A stretch of DNA of 64,000 nt, taken from the NCBI RefSeq assembly GCF_008107445.1, contig NZ_VSLD01000003.1, positions 372,001 through 436,000 on the forward strand, in the 5' to 3' direction. The stretch comes from Arthrobacter echini. Lineage in GTDB: Bacteria > Actinomycetota > Actinomycetes > Actinomycetales > Micrococcaceae. The notes beneath the pieces were generated by a model. That model saw only the letters and a program-made list of their open reading frames with translations. It had not been told where the DNA came from and made no database searches. Every line of letters begins with the position of its first letter. Within the stretch, counting starts at the first letter, position 1. This document shows positions 16,022 to 26,000 of this stretch, piece by piece. The position numbers were made by a program, and so were the translations under genes.

Positions 16022-17218
16022 ATGACCCAGGACCACGCCCTGCAAGGATCGGAGTTCCACGGCGGACCCCGCGTGCCGGGTGCCGGGACGGCGAGCGGCA
16101 CGGTTCTGCCCGGCCCGGCCCATGACGGCGCGGACGAGCCGGTCCAGCTCATCGATCGTCATGGTGTCCGCCACGCGCACGAGCACTACGACGGCCTGGT
16201 GGCCGACGTGGACGGCGCTGAACTGCGCAAGCTCTACGAGGACATGGTGGTGGTGCGGCGCATCGACGCCGAGGCCACGGCCCTCCAGCGCCAGGGTGAA
16301 CTGGCGCTGTGGCCGCCGCTCCTCGGCCAGGAAGCCGCCCAGATCGGCTCCGGACGCGCGTTGCGCGAGGACGACTTCGTCTTCTCCAGCTACCGCGAGA
16401 ACGCCGTGGCCTACTGCCGCGGCGTCGATCTCACGGATCTGCTGCGCGTCTGGCGCGGCAATGCGTCGTCCGGCTGGGATCCCTACACCATCAACATGGC
16501 CACGCCCCAGGTCATCATCGGGGCCCAGACCCTGCACGCCACCGGTTACGCCATGGGCATCCTCCAGGACGGGGACGACGCCGTCGCGGTGACCTACTTC
16601 GGCGACGGGGCGACGAGCCAGGGCGACGTCAACGAGGCCATGGTCTTCGCCGCGAGCTACCAGGCCCCGGTGGTGTTCTTCTGCCAGAACAACCACTGGG
16701 CCATCTCCGAGCCGGTGGGCCTGCAGGCCCACGTGCCGATCGCACGCCGGGCGCCCGGCTTCGGCATCCCGTCCGTCCGTGTGGACGGCAACGACGTCCT
16801 GGCCTGTCTCGCCGTCACCCGCGAGGCCCTCGCACGCGCCCGCTCGGGCGGAGGCCCCACCTTCATCGAGGCGGTGACCTACCGCATGGGCCCGCACACC
16901 ACGGCCGACGATCCCAAGCGCTACCGCGACGCCAACGAGCTCGAGGACTGGGCCTCCCGTGATCCACTGGCCCGCCTCGCCACGCTCCTCGACTCACTCG
17001 GCCTGCTCGACGCCGACTACACCGACGCGGTGAAGGCCACGGCCGATGCCATCGCCGCCGACCTGCGGCAGGGCTGCCTGTCCATGCCCGAGCCCGAACC
17101 GACGGACGTCTTCAAGCACGTCTACAGTGCGCCGAACTCGTGGCTCGACCGCCAGCAGGACCACTACGAGCGCTATCTCGCCTCGTTCGAGCAGGCACCC
17201 CAGGAAGGATCCCGCTGA
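16022..17218 (+). CDS. bkdA: Branched-chain 2-oxoacid dehydrogenase E1 alpha subunit
   Basis: E1 alpha (398 aa) is the thiamine-diphosphate half of the E1 component that decarboxylates 2-oxoacids from leucine, isoleucine and valine. The ATG at 16022 is the first good start after the promoter; a weak AAGG element precedes it. The ThDP motif GDGATSQGDVNEAM...NN is near residues 200-230. The phosphorylation-loop-like segment TYRMGPHTTADDPKRY is near 290. The first 65 residues are a poorly conserved Gly/Pro-rich leader. Neighbours make this the BCKDH rather than the pyruvate complex: a Lrp-type regulator upstream and a leucine-degradation cluster downstream. The related Mycobacterium proteins once called PdhA are BCKDH subunits. 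The stop shares one base with the bkdB start. Confidence 0.9.
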   Translation: MTQDHALQGSEFHGGPRVPGAGTASGTVLPGPAHDGADEPVQLIDRHGVRHAHEHYDGLVADVDGAELRKLYEDMVVVRRIDAEATALQRQGELALWPPLLGQEAAQIGSGRALREDDFVFSSYRENAVAYCRGVDLTDLLRVWRGNASSGWDPYTINMATPQVIIGAQTLHATGYAMGILQDGDDAVAVTYFGDGATSQGDVNEAMVFAASYQAPVVFFCQNNHWAISEPVGLQAHVPIARRAPGFGIPSVRVDGNDVLACLAVTREALARARSGGGPTFIEAVTYRMGPHTTADDPKRYRDANELEDWASRDPLARLATLLDSLGLLDADYTDAVKATADAIAADLRQGCLSMPEPEPTDVFKHVYSAPNSWLDRQQDHYERYLASFEQAPQEGSR

Positions 17219-18240
17219 TGACCACCATGACTTTCGGCCGTGCCATCACCGCCGGCCTGCGACGCGCCATGGAGGATGATCCGAAGGTGATCCTCATGGG
17301 CGAGGACATCGGCAAGCTCGGCGGTGTCTTCCGTATCACCGACGGGCTGCAGAAGGATTTCGGGGCGCACCGCGTGCTGGACAGCCCCCTTGCCGAGTCC
17401 GGGATCCTCGGGACCGCCGTCGGCATGGCCTACCGGGGGTACCGTCCCGTGGTGGAGATCCAGTTCGACGGCTTCATCTACCCGGCCTTCGACCAGATCG
17501 TCTGCCAGGTGGCCAAGCTGCACTACCGCACGCAGGGCGCCGTGAAGATGCCCATCACCATCCGCGTGCCCTTCGGTGGTGGCATCGGCTCGCCCGAGCA
17601 CCACTCGGAGTCCCCCGAGGCCTACTTCACCCATACCTCCGGGCTGCGGGTGGTCAGTGTGTCCGATCCGCAGGACGCATACACGATGATCCAGCAGGCC
17701 ATCGCCAGCGACGACCCCGTGCTGTACTTCGAGCCCAAACGCCGGTACCACGTCAAGGGTGAGGTGGACGAGGCCAGCGACCGTTCGGCGTCGGACATGG
17801 GGACGGCACGCGTGGTCGCTCGTGGAACCGACGTCACGCTCGTCACCTATGGTCCGCTGGTCCCGACGGCGCGCGACGCCGCTGTCGCGGCATCGGACGA
17901 GGGCACGTCCATCGAGGTCATCGACCTGCGCTCCCTCGCCCCGATCGACTACGCCACCGTCGAGGCCTCCGTCCGGAAGACCGGGCGGCTCGTCATCACG
18001 CACGAGGCAGCGCAGTCGGGCGGACTCGGCGCGGAGATCGCGGCGAGCATCACCGAGCGCTGCTTCGACGTCCTCGAGCATGCGCCCGTGCGGGTCACGG
18101 GCTTCGACATCCCGTATCCCTACTCGAAGCTCGAGTTCCACCACCTGCCGGATCTGGACAGGATCCTCGACGGGGTGGACCGCGTGATGCGCCGGCACAA
18201 CTCGCTCAGCGGGCTGACCCGCGAAGGAGTGTCCCAGTGA
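17218..18240 (+). CDS. bkdB: Branched-chain 2-oxoacid dehydrogenase E1 beta subunit
   Basis: E1 beta (340 aa) pairs with BkdA to form the heterotetramer. Recognisable segments are MTFGRAITAGLRRAM at the start, GEDIGKLGGVFRITDGL near residue 31, FDGFIYPAFDQIVCQVAKLHYRT near 83, and PFGGGIGSPEHHSESPEAYF near 118 around the ThDP pyrimidine site. The C-terminal transketolase-type domain starts near 200 (VTYGPLVPTARDAA). The ATG overlaps the bkdA TGA by one base and has CAGGAAGGA upstream. The stop overlaps the bkdC GTG by 4 nt. Confidence 0.93.
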   Translation: MTTMTFGRAITAGLRRAMEDDPKVILMGEDIGKLGGVFRITDGLQKDFGAHRVLDSPLAESGILGTAVGMAYRGYRPVVEIQFDGFIYPAFDQIVCQVAKLHYRTQGAVKMPITIRVPFGGGIGSPEHHSESPEAYFTHTSGLRVVSVSDPQDAYTMIQQAIASDDPVLYFEPKRRYHVKGEVDEASDRSASDMGTARVVARGTDVTLVTYGPLVPTARDAAVAASDEGTSIEVIDLRSLAPIDYATVEASVRKTGRLVITHEAAQSGGLGAEIAASITERCFDVLEHAPVRVTGFDIPYPYSKLEFHHLPDLDRILDGVDRVMRRHNSLSGLTREGVSQ

Positions 18241-19733
18241 CCACCACTACGCCCGCCCGGGTGAAGGAATTCCGTCTCCCCGATCTGGGGGAGGGGCTGA
18301 CCGAGTCCGAGATCGTCCAGTGGCACGTCGCCGAGGGCGACACCGTGGAGCTGAACCAGATCATCGCCGACGTCGAGACCGCCAAGGCCGTCGTGGAACT
18401 CCCCTCTCCCTATGCTGGAACGGTCCTGCGCCTGCACGAGGCGGCGGGCACCGTCGTCGATGTCGGTGCACCGATCGTCTCCTTCGAGGTGGCGGGGGAG
18501 CCCGGGGCGGCCCCTGCCATCACCCCCTCTGTTCCGCCTGCGTCCGCGCCCACGACGGCATCCGACGAGCATGCGGCTCCCAATCCCAATCCCGCCATGG
18601 ATTCCGCCACCGACACCGACGCTGCCACCGATGCTGCTCCGGCGAAGCGCGAGCCGAATCTCGTAGGCTACGGAGCTGCGGTCGAGAAGAGTGGACGACC
18701 CCAGCGTCGGAGCCGCACCCGATCGGTCAGCGTTCCGGAGACAGCTGCCCCTGCCGCGACGCCGGTGACAGCGCTGGAGCCGCCTGCCGGATCCTCCGCG
18801 CAACCTCCTGCCGAGCGTCCGCGGTCCACACCTCCCGTGCGCAAGCTCGCACGGGATCTCGGGATCGCCCTCGAGACCCTGACCGGTTCGGGGCCGGAAG
18901 GCCTGATCGTGCGGGACGATGTCCTGTCGGCGGTCGGTGGAAGCCCGGCAGAGCTCCCGGCCCTGCACTCTTCGGCCCTGCACTCTTCAGTAGCGGCATC
19001 CGACAGCGCGGAACCGACGGCCGGCCCCACCGCCGGTGTGACGCGCACCCCCATCCGCGGGATGCGCAAGCACACCGCCGCCGCCATGGTGGCCAGTGCC
19101 TTCACCGCGCCCCACGTCACGGAGTTCCTGACCATCGACGTCACGCCGACCATGGAGCTGCTCACCGGGCTCAAGGCGAGTCGTGCGTTCGAGGGTACCC
19201 GGGTCACACCCCTGACCATCGTCGCCAAGGCGCTGTGCATCGCGGTGGCACGGAATCCCACGGTCAACTCGTCGTGGGACGAGCGCGCCCAGGAGATCGT
19301 GCAGTACGCGGACGTTCATCTCGGCATCGCCGCCGCGACCCCGCGCGGCCTGCTGGTGCCGAACATCAAGGCCGCGCAGTCCCTGCCGCTCGTCGAGCTC
19401 GCGCGGTCCCTGGGCTCGTTGACCGAGACCGCCCGTGCCGGGAAGACCCCTCCTGCGGATCTGACCGGGGGTACCATCTCGATCACGAACATCGGTGTCT
19501 TCGGCATCGATGCGGGCACGCCGATCCTGAATCCGGGGGAAGCGGCCATCCTGGCCGTCGGAGCGGTCCGCAGCATGCCGTGGGAGTACCAGGGTGCCGT
19601 GGCGCTCCGGTCCGTCATGACGCTCAGCCTGTCCTTCGATCACCGACTGGTCGACGGCGAGCAGGGCTCACGGTTCCTCGCCGACATCGGGACGATCCTG
19701 CGGAATCCGGCGATGGTCCTGACCATGGTGTAG
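18237..19733 (+). CDS. bkdC: Dihydrolipoyl acyltransferase E2 of BCKDH
   Basis: This 498-aa E2 core protein transfers the acyl group to CoA. One lipoyl domain occupies residues 1-85, with lipoyl-lysine in DVETAKAVVELP. After a long Ala/Pro/Thr-rich swinging linker comes the E1/E3 subunit-binding domain (VRKLARDLGIALETLTGSGPEG, near residue 200). The catalytic acyltransferase domain starts near residue 262 and ends with SFDHRLVDGEQGSRFL, holding the His-Asp pair. Start is a GTG at 18237 overlapping bkdB. No E3 (dihydrolipoamide dehydrogenase) gene is present in the window, so it must be shared with another complex. A structured region at 19748-19802 follows. Confidence 0.93.
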   Translation: MTTTTPARVKEFRLPDLGEGLTESEIVQWHVAEGDTVELNQIIADVETAKAVVELPSPYAGTVLRLHEAAGTVVDVGAPIVSFEVAGEPGAAPAITPSVPPASAPTTASDEHAAPNPNPAMDSATDTDAATDAAPAKREPNLVGYGAAVEKSGRPQRRSRTRSVSVPETAAPAATPVTALEPPAGSSAQPPAERPRSTPPVRKLARDLGIALETLTGSGPEGLIVRDDVLSAVGGSPAELPALHSSALHSSVAASDSAEPTAGPTAGVTRTPIRGMRKHTAAAMVASAFTAPHVTEFLTIDVTPTMELLTGLKASRAFEGTRVTPLTIVAKALCIAVARNPTVNSSWDERAQEIVQYADVHLGIAAATPRGLLVPNIKAAQSLPLVELARSLGSLTETARAGKTPPADLTGGTISITNIGVFGIDAGTPILNPGEAAILAVGAVRSMPWEYQGAVALRSVMTLSLSFDHRLVDGEQGSRFLADIGTILRNPAMVLTMV

Positions 19734-19747
19734 CGGTCAGCCGGACC

Positions 19748-19802
19748 GAGATGGCAGATATGACCGCGTACGGTCGGATGTCGTGGTATTTTCCGCCATC
19801 TC
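19748..19802. terminator. Nested hairpin between convergent bkdC and GNAT genes
   Basis: An outer 8-bp stem (GAGATGGC at 19748-19755 with GCCATCTC at 19795-19802) encloses an inner GACCG-CGTA-CGGTC hairpin (19762-19775) and a TATTTTCC run. It lies in the 93-bp gap between convergent genes, where a two-way terminator is expected. Confidence 0.4.
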
Positions 19803-19826
19803 GACGGACCTGCCGCCCAACCCGCG

Positions 19827-20294
19827 CTATCGCAGTTCGAGGATGATCTCTTCCACCACGGCGCCGCGGGCCGGCGCGAAGCCCTGCGTCCTGCCGATCT
19901 CCGTGAAGCCCCAGCGCTCGAGGATGCGGATGGAGCTGACATTGTCGGCCACGGCGTGCGCGCGGATGGGCCGCTCCGTCACCTCGTCGAGGAACTGCCC
20001 CACGGCGGCCGTCGTGATGCCCTCGCCCCAGTGCGAGCGATCGATCCAGTAGCTGATCTCCGGAGCGTCGCCGTCGTTGTACGCGAGGATGCTGCCCACC
20101 ACCTCGCCGTCGGAGAGGATGGTCCGCACCGTGGTCTTCGGATCGTCGAGGATGTCCTGCCAGTGGTGGTCGAAGACACCGCGGTCCGAGGGGTTCTTGG
20201 CGCCGAATGCGGCCATGTGATTGGCGCGGGGGTCCAGCTGGTGCGAGAAGAACTCGTCGAGGTCGGTGGCTTCAACGGCACGTAACGTGGTCAC
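19827..20294 (-). CDS. GNAT-family N-acetyltransferase
   Basis: The 155-aa protein has the acetyl-CoA-dependent acetyltransferase fold of the RimJ/RimL-like branch. Seen are ISYWIDRSHWGEGITTAAVGQFLDE (beta-4 and the P-loop-like region, near residue 80) and NVSSIRILERWGFTEIGRTQGF near the C-terminus. The GTG start at 20294 has GGGAGA 8 nt upstream. It is inserted between the bkd genes and the TetR regulator, on the opposite strand to both catabolic operons. Its target (protein N-terminus, antibiotic or small amine) cannot be inferred. Confidence 0.85.
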   Translation of the reverse strand: MTTLRAVEATDLDEFFSHQLDPRANHMAAFGAKNPSDRGVFDHHWQDILDDPKTTVRTILSDGEVVGSILAYNDGDAPEISYWIDRSHWGEGITTAAVGQFLDEVTERPIRAHAVADNVSSIRILERWGFTEIGRTQGFAPARGAVVEEIILELR

Positions 20295-20381
20295 AGCGGG
20301 TCTCCCGGTCGGTGGAGTGGCCGGCTGGTCAGCGCGGCCGGGGCGTCTCGTGCTTCAGCGTACAGCGGAGCGGTGCGCGGC

Positions 20382-20993
20382 TCACACGGTGAGGGCGGCC
20401 CACGCCATGTCCTCGAGCAGGTTCCGCAGCAGGTCCCGCTCCGGTCCCGATCCTGTGCCGTGGGCGGCATGCGGCGTGGAGTTGATGAGGCCGAAGACCG
20501 CGTGGACCCGCCTTCGCTGCAGGGAGCGGTCCGTGTCCGGTCGATACGCGGTGAGCTCGTCCACCCACACCTGTACGTAGCTGCGCTGCAGCGAGCGGAC
20601 GGTGCGCTCGTCGTCGGGCGCCAGTGAGCCGAGATCCCGGTCCTGGACCCGGATGACATCGGAGTTGGTGAGGGCGAACTCCACCTGGAAGCCGATGAGA
20701 TCCCTGAGGGACCGCTCCGCCGAGCTGGATCTCGCGACGACGGCCCGCGCCCCCTCGAGGAGTTCCTCGCTGACACCGGTGAGCAGCGCGGACAGGACGG
20801 AGGGCTTGCCGGCGAAATGCCGATAGACGGCAGGGCCGCTGACTCCGGCGGCCGCGCCCAGATCCTCGATCGACACACCGTTGTAGCCTCGATCCGCGAA
20901 GAGCCTGGCGGCGGAATCCAAGAGGGCGGCCCGGCGGGTCGCCTTGGCGATACTCCGCCCGGTGACCCGGTCTTCCGTGGGCAGTGCCTCCAT
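20382..20993 (-). CDS. TetR-family regulator of the leucine cluster
   Basis: The 203-aa protein is read from MEALPTED at 20993, where AAGGAC lies upstream; in-frame starts at 21032 and 21044 would add 13-17 residues. The N-terminal HTH is clear: RRAALLDSAARLFADRGYNGVSIEDLGAAAGVSGPAVYRHFAGKPSVLSALL. The ligand domain after residue 70 is diverged, as usual. It is divergent from the carboxylase-led operon at 21114, with an inverted-repeat operator between them. Mycobacterium has a TetR gene (Rv2506) at the matching place of its leucine cluster. An acyl-CoA intermediate is the likely ligand, by family analogy. Confidence 0.9.
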   Translation of the reverse strand: MEALPTEDRVTGRSIAKATRRAALLDSAARLFADRGYNGVSIEDLGAAAGVSGPAVYRHFAGKPSVLSALLTGVSEELLEGARAVVARSSSAERSLRDLIGFQVEFALTNSDVIRVQDRDLGSLAPDDERTVRSLQRSYVQVWVDELTAYRPDTDRSLQRRRVHAVFGLINSTPHAAHGTGSGPERDLLRNLLEDMAWAALTV

Positions 20994-21074
20994 GCGGGTC
21001 CTTGTCGTCAGAACGGTGATTTCCTCCCTCATTGTGGTGGACACGGGGAGTGATGACCACTAGCCTGAATTCCG

Positions 21075-21090
21075 GTTAGTATTTGCTAAC
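21075..21090. promoter_or_regulatory. TetR operator in front of leucine-degradation operon
   Basis: GTTAG and CTAAC half-sites separated by 6 bp lie 24-39 bp upstream of the carboxyltransferase start codon and in the divergent gap with the TetR gene. That position would block the operon promoter. Geometry equals that of 1771-1786. Confidence 0.6.
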
Positions 21091-21113
21091 TGAATACCTC
21101 GAGGAAGTAGTCG

Positions 21114-22730
21114 ATGGAGACTCTCAGATCGAAGGTCGATCCGCTCTCGGCGTCCTTCCGGGCCAACGAGGCGGCCCAGTCGGAACTCGTCGTCGAGCTG
21201 CGCGACCGCCTTGCCACGGCTGCGCTGGGGGGTCCGGAGCGCTCCCGGGAGCGGCATGTGGCCCGTGGCAAGCTACTGCCCCGCGAGCGCGTCGATCAGC
21301 TGCTCGATGACGGCAGCCCCTTCCTCGAGATCGCTCCGCTCGCTGCGGACGGGATGTACGACGGCGAGTCCCCGGGTGCGGGCGTGATCGCCGGGATCGG
21401 TCTGATCCACGGGCGCCATGTGCTCGTCATCTCGAACGACGCGACGGTCAAGGGCGGCACCTACTACCCCATGACGGTCAAGAAGCACCTCCGGGCGCAG
21501 GAGATCGCGCTGGAGAACAACCTGCCCTGCGTCTACCTGGTGGACTCCGGTGGGGCCTTCCTGCCCCGGCAGGACGAGGTCTTCCCCGACCGCAACCACT
21601 TCGGCCGGATCTTCTACAACCAGGCCACCATGTCCGCGCGGAAGATCCCTCAGATCGCCTCGGTCATGGGCAGCTGTACGGCTGGCGGCGCCTATGTGCC
21701 GGCCATGAGCGACGAGACGGTGATAGTCCGCAACCAGGGCACCATCTTCCTCGGCGGGCCCCCGCTCGTGAAAGCCGCGATCGGCGAGGTGGTCACGGCC
21801 GAGGAGCTCGGTGGCGGGGACGTGCACTCGAAGATCTCGGGTGTCACGGACCATCTCGCGGAGAACGACCAGCATGCCCTCGAGATTGTCCGCGACATCA
21901 TCTCCACCCTGCCCCCGGCAGCCGATGCCCCGGTCGCGGCTGCGGATCGGGATGGAGTGCAGGAACCCGCGGTGCCGATGGACGAGCTCTACGGCGCCGT
22001 ACCCACGGACGTCAACGCCTCGTACGACGCACGCGAGATCATCGCCCGGATCGTGGACGGCTCACTGTTCCACGAGTTCAAGCGTGAGTACGGCACCACG
22101 CTCGTCACGGGCTTCGCGAGCATCCACGGCCATCAGGTGGGGATCGTCGCCAACAACGGCGTGCTGTTCAGCGAGTCGGCGCTGAAGGGCGCCCACTTCA
22201 TCGAGCTGTGCGACCAGCGCGGCATCCCGCTCGTGTTCCTGCAGAATCTCTCCGGCTTCATGGTCGGCAGGGACTACGAGGCCGGGGGGATCGCCAAGAA
22301 CGGCGCGAAGATGGTCACCGCCGTCGCCACGTGCCGGGTTCCGAAGCTCACCGTCGTCGTCGGCGGTTCCTTCGGCGCCGGCAACTACTCGATGTGCGGG
22401 CGCGCGTTCTCCCCCCGTTTCCTGTGGATGTGGCCGGCCAGCCGCATCTCGGTGATGGGCGGCAACCAGGCCTCGTCGGTCCTCGCGACGGTGAAGCGTG
22501 ATCAGCTCGAGGCCCGCGGCGAGGACTGGTCCAGCGAGGACGAGGAGGTTTTCCGGGCGCCCATCCGCGAGCAGTACGAGGCCCAGGGGAATCCCTACTA
22601 CTCGACGGCGCGCCTGTGGGACGACGGCGTGATCGATCCGGCGGACACGCGCACCGTCCTGGGCCTCGCCCTGGAGGTCTGTGCCAACGCGCCGCTGCCC
22701 GATACCTCCTTCGGCCTCTTCAGGATGTGA
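21114..22730 (+). CDS. accD1: Methylcrotonyl-CoA-type carboxyltransferase beta subunit
   Basis: The 538-aa protein carries both crotonase-like carboxyltransferase lobes. It moves CO2 from carboxybiotin to an acyl-CoA. The N-terminal lobe has [50 protein letters not shown] and [17 protein letters not shown]. The C-terminal lobe has [30 protein letters not shown] and [23 protein letters not shown], the last typical of methylcrotonyl-CoA carboxylase (MCCB/LiuB). ATG 21114 follows GAGGAAG. It heads a seven-gene operon; the biotin-carrying subunit starts 4 nt after its stop. The Mycobacterium counterpart is AccD1. Confidence 0.94.
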   Translation: METLRSKVDPLSASFRANEAAQSELVVELRDRLATAALGGPERSRERHVARGKLLPRERVDQLLDDGSPFLEIAPLAADGMYDGESPGAGVIAGIGLIHGRHVLVISNDATVKGGTYYPMTVKKHLRAQEIALENNLPCVYLVDSGGAFLPRQDEVFPDRNHFGRIFYNQATMSARKIPQIASVMGSCTAGGAYVPAMSDETVIVRNQGTIFLGGPPLVKAAIGEVVTAEELGGGDVHSKISGVTDHLAENDQHALEIVRDIISTLPPAADAPVAAADRDGVQEPAVPMDELYGAVPTDVNASYDAREIIARIVDGSLFHEFKREYGTTLVTGFASIHGHQVGIVANNGVLFSESALKGAHFIELCDQRGIPLVFLQNLSGFMVGRDYEAGGIAKNGAKMVTAVATCRVPKLTVVVGGSFGAGNYSMCGRAFSPRFLWMWPASRISVMGGNQASSVLATVKRDQLEARGEDWSSEDEEVFRAPIREQYEAQGNPYYSTARLWDDGVIDPADTRTVLGLALEVCANAPLPDTSFGLFRM

Positions 22731-22734
22731 CCAG

Positions 22735-24831
22735 ATGAGCTCCAGCACCCATTCCTCAAACCCGGACATTTCCTCGTGGTCCTTCGACACAGTGCTCGTG
22801 GCGAATCGCGGTGAGATCGCCAGCCGCGTGATCCGTTCCGTGCGCGCCCTCGGGCTGCGCTCGGTCGCCGTCCACAGTGACGCCGACGCCGACGCACGCC
22901 ATGTCCGCGATGCCGATCTCGCGGTGCGCATCGGTTCTGCGGCGCCGTCGGAGAGCTACCTGTCCATCCCCGCCGTGCTCGAGGCCTGCCGTCGCACGGG
23001 CGCCGGCGCCGTCCATCCCGGGTACGGCTTCCTCAGCGAGAACGCAGCGTTCGCCGAGGCGCTCGAGGACGCCGGCATCGTGTTCATCGGGCCGTCCGTC
23101 CACGCACTGAACATCATGGGCGACAAGATCAGGTCCAAGAACCACGTGGCAGGCTTCGCCGTGCCCGTGGTGCCGGGCATCGCCGAACCCGGCCTGTCCG
23201 ACGAGGATCTCCTCGCGGCAGCGGACGACGTCGGCTTCCCCCTGCTCATCAAGCCCTCGGCAGGGGGTGGAGGCAAGGGCATGCATGCCGTCCAGCGCGC
23301 CGACGAGCTGCCGGAGGTGCTCCTCACGGCACGCCGCGTCGCCGCGCGAGCCTTCGGCGACGACACCCTCTTCCTGGAGCGGCTCATCGAGCGTCCCCGG
23401 CACATCGAGGTGCAGGTCCTCGCCGACGGTCACGGATCCGTGATCCACCTCGGAGAGCGCGAGTGCTCCCTGCAGCGCCGCCACCAGAAGGTGATCGAGG
23501 AAGCGCCGTCGGCCCTGCTCGACGAGGCGACGAGGGAACGGATCGGCGAGGCCGCCTGCAACGCCGCGCGCAGTGTCGACTACACGGGCGCCGGGACGGT
23601 CGAGTTCCTCGTCTCGGACGCCGCGCCGGACGAGTTCTTCTTCATGGAGATGAACACACGTCTGCAGGTGGAGCATCCGGTCACGGAGCTCGTCACCGGA
23701 GTGGATCTGGTGGAGTGGCAGATCCGCATCGCCGCGGGGGAGCACCTGCCCATCGCGCAGGACGACGTCGTCCTCACCGGTCACGCTGTGGAGGCCCGCG
23801 TGTACGCCGAGAATCCGGAAGCCGGATTCCTGCCGTCCACGGGGACCATCGTCGCGCTCGTCGAGGCCGCAGGTGAGGGTGTCCGGGTGGACAGCTCGCT
23901 CCTGCTGGGAGGCACCGTCTCGTCGTCGTACGATCCCATGCTGGCCAAGGTGATCGCCTGGGGGGCGGACCGGAGCCAGGCGCTGGACCGGCTCGATGCG
24001 GCGCTCGCCGACACCGTGGTGCTGGGAGTGGACACGAATATCGAGTACCTCCGCCTGCTCGTGAACGACGACGACGTGCGGGCGGCCCGGCTCGACACCA
24101 CCATGATCGAGCGCAAGCTCCCCGATCTCGCGTTCCGCACGGTGAGCCCGGAGGAACTGGCGCTCGCCGCGGTGATGCTCGTCGAGGCGGATGTGCCGAC
24201 GGCCGGCGCCTCACCGTGGCGGCGCGGCGACGGCTTCCGGCTCGGCGCATCCCGGCCCCGTGCGCTCCACCTGGAGCACGACGGCGCCACCACCGTCGTC
24301 GGCCTCCGGCAGGAGGGGACCGGGTGGAGTGCCACGATCGGCGACCGGACCATCCACGTCAGCGCCGGAGGCGCAGCGATCGACGGCCTCCGGTCACGGC
24401 GGCAGCACACTGTCGACGGAAACACCGTCTGGCTGGGCGACGCCGGCTTCTCCGCGCACCTCCGCCGACCGGGTCGGAGGGAACTGCTCGACGTCGTCCT
24501 GTCGCGGATCGAGCGCGAGGAGGGCGCGATCGATCCGGCGGTCCGCAGCCCCATGCCGGGCACGGTCGTCTCGGTGGCGGTGGAGGACGGCGCACTCGTG
24601 GAGGCCGGGGACGTGCTGGTAGCCGTCGAGGCCATGAAGATGGAGCATCAGCTCACCGCAGGCCTCTCCGGCGTCGTCCGCCTGTCGCTGAAGCCCGGCG
24701 ATCTGGTCCGGGCCCAGCAAATCGTCGCCACCATCGAGAGCCACGCAGACACACAGGCCAGTCCCACAGACAGTCCTACAGCCAGTCCTACAGCCAGTCC
24801 CACCAGTCCCACGGAAGGCAGCGCAGCATGA
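22735..24831 (+). CDS. accA1: Biotin carboxylase/biotin carrier alpha subunit (MCC-type)
   Basis: The 698-aa subunit combines biotin carboxylase and carrier functions of 3-methylcrotonyl-CoA carboxylase. After 18 leader residues the carboxylase domain starts at [21 protein letters not shown]. The ATP-grasp loop [14 protein letters not shown] is near residue 180, and [18 protein letters not shown] near 308. After a linker domain, the biotinyl domain near residue 600-670 contains the modified lysine in [12 protein letters not shown]. The C-terminus adds a Thr/Ser/Pro tail encoded by imperfect 12-bp tandem repeats (24760-24813), outside the normal domain end. The stop overlaps the next gene by 4 nt. 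Confidence 0.94.
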   Translation: MSSSTHSSNPDISSWSFDTVLVANRGEIASRVIRSVRALGLRSVAVHSDADADARHVRDADLAVRIGSAAPSESYLSIPAVLEACRRTGAGAVHPGYGFLSENAAFAEALEDAGIVFIGPSVHALNIMGDKIRSKNHVAGFAVPVVPGIAEPGLSDEDLLAAADDVGFPLLIKPSAGGGGKGMHAVQRADELPEVLLTARRVAARAFGDDTLFLERLIERPRHIEVQVLADGHGSVIHLGERECSLQRRHQKVIEEAPSALLDEATRERIGEAACNAARSVDYTGAGTVEFLVSDAAPDEFFFMEMNTRLQVEHPVTELVTGVDLVEWQIRIAAGEHLPIAQDDVVLTGHAVEARVYAENPEAGFLPSTGTIVALVEAAGEGVRVDSSLLLGGTVSSSYDPMLAKVIAWGADRSQALDRLDAALADTVVLGVDTNIEYLRLLVNDDDVRAARLDTTMIERKLPDLAFRTVSPEELALAAVMLVEADVPTAGASPWRRGDGFRLGASRPRALHLEHDGATTVVGLRQEGTGWSATIGDRTIHVSAGGAAIDGLRSRRQHTVDGNTVWLGDAGFSAHLRRPGRRELLDVVLSRIEREEGAIDPAVRSPMPGTVVSVAVEDGALVEAGDVLVAVEAMKMEHQLTAGLSGVVRLSLKPGDLVRAQQIVATIESHADTQASPTDSPTASPTASPTSPTEGSAA
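24760..24813 (+). repeat. Imperfect 12-bp tandem repeats encoding an SPTA-type tail
   Basis: Units AGTCCCACAGAC (24760), AGTCCTACAGCC (24772 and 24784) and shortened AGTCCCACC/AGTCCCACG copies follow each other in frame. They encode Ser-Pro-Thr-Asp/Ala repeats at the end of the carboxylase alpha subunit. Array length may vary between strains. Confidence 0.8.
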
Positions 24832-26000
24832 ACTTCGAATTGAGCGAGGAATACCAGGATCTCGTCGACACGGTCCGCGAGTTCGCCGACGAGGTGGTGG
24901 CTCCGGTCTCCGCCAAGCACGACGCCGAGCACAGCTTCCCCTACGAGGTGGTCAAGCAGATGGCGGACATGGGCCTGTTCGGCCTGCCGTTCCCGGAGGA
25001 GTACGGGGGAATGGGTGGGGACTATTTCGCGCTCTGCCTCGCGCTCGAGCAACTGGCGCGCGTGGACCAGTCCGTGGCCATCACCCTCGAGGCCGGGGTC
25101 TCCCTCGGCGCCATGCCGGTGTACCGGTTCGGCACCGAGGAGCAGAAGCAGCAGTGGCTGCCCTCGCTCGCAGCGGGTACGGCCCTCGGTGGCTTCGGGC
25201 TCACGGAGTCCGAGGCAGGGTCCGATGCCTCCGGGACGAAGACGACGGCGAAGCTCGAGGACGGCGCGAACGGCTCGGAGTGGGTGGTCAACGGCACGAA
25301 GGAATTCATCACGAACTCCGGCACCGACATCACCTCGCTCGTCACCGTCACGGCCGTGACCGGGACGTCGGAGCGGCCGGACGGCACGGTGAAGAAGGAG
25401 ATCTCCACCATCCTGGTGCCCTCGGACACGCCGGGCTTCACCGCCGAGAAGGCCTACAACAAGGTGGGCTGGAACGCCTCCGACACCCACCCGCTGACCC
25501 TCAAGGATGTCCGTGTCCCCGAGGCCAATCTGCTCGGCGAGAGGGGCCGCGGCTACGCCAACTTCCTGCAGATCCTCGACGAGGGCCGGATCGCCATCGC
25601 CGCGCTCGCCACAGGTGCCGCGCAGGGTTGCGTGGAGCAGTCGATCAAGTACGCCGGTGAGCGCATGGCTTTCGGCAGCAACATCGGCGCCTACCAGTCC
25701 ATCCAGTTCAAGATCGCCCGCATGAAGGTTCGTGCCGACATGGCCCGCCTGGCCTACTACGACGCCGCGTCGCGGATGCTCGCGGGAAAGCCGTTCAAGA
25801 CGCAGGCCTCGATCGCCAAGCTCGTGGCCGGGGAAGCCGCGATGGACAACGCACGCGATGCCACGCAGATCTTCGGCGGCTACGGTTTCATCAACGAGTT
25901 CGTGGTGTCCAGGCACTACCGTGACTCGAAGATCCTCGAGATCGGCGAGGGGACCACGGAGGTCCAGCTCATGCTCATCGCGCGGGAGCTAGGTCTCTAG
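24828..26000 (+). CDS. Isovaleryl-CoA-type acyl-CoA dehydrogenase
   Basis: The 390-aa FAD enzyme oxidises a short branched acyl-CoA, most likely isovaleryl-CoA to 3-methylcrotonyl-CoA, feeding the carboxylase encoded just before it. Signatures: [16 protein letters not shown] near residue 45, [16 protein letters not shown] near 121, and the C-terminal [18 protein letters not shown], which supplies the Glu in the usual position. The ATG at 24828 overlaps the preceding stop (ATGA). It corresponds in position to Mycobacterium fadE19. Substrate is inferred from the cluster; related enzymes also take 2-methylbutyryl-CoA and isobutyryl-CoA. Confidence 0.9.
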   Translation: MNFELSEEYQDLVDTVREFADEVVAPVSAKHDAEHSFPYEVVKQMADMGLFGLPFPEEYGGMGGDYFALCLALEQLARVDQSVAITLEAGVSLGAMPVYRFGTEEQKQQWLPSLAAGTALGGFGLTESEAGSDASGTKTTAKLEDGANGSEWVVNGTKEFITNSGTDITSLVTVTAVTGTSERPDGTVKKEISTILVPSDTPGFTAEKAYNKVGWNASDTHPLTLKDVRVPEANLLGERGRGYANFLQILDEGRIAIAALATGAAQGCVEQSIKYAGERMAFGSNIGAYQSIQFKIARMKVRADMARLAYYDAASRMLAGKPFKTQASIAKLVAGEAAMDNARDATQIFGGYGFINEFVVSRHYRDSKILEIGEGTTEVQLMLIARELGL

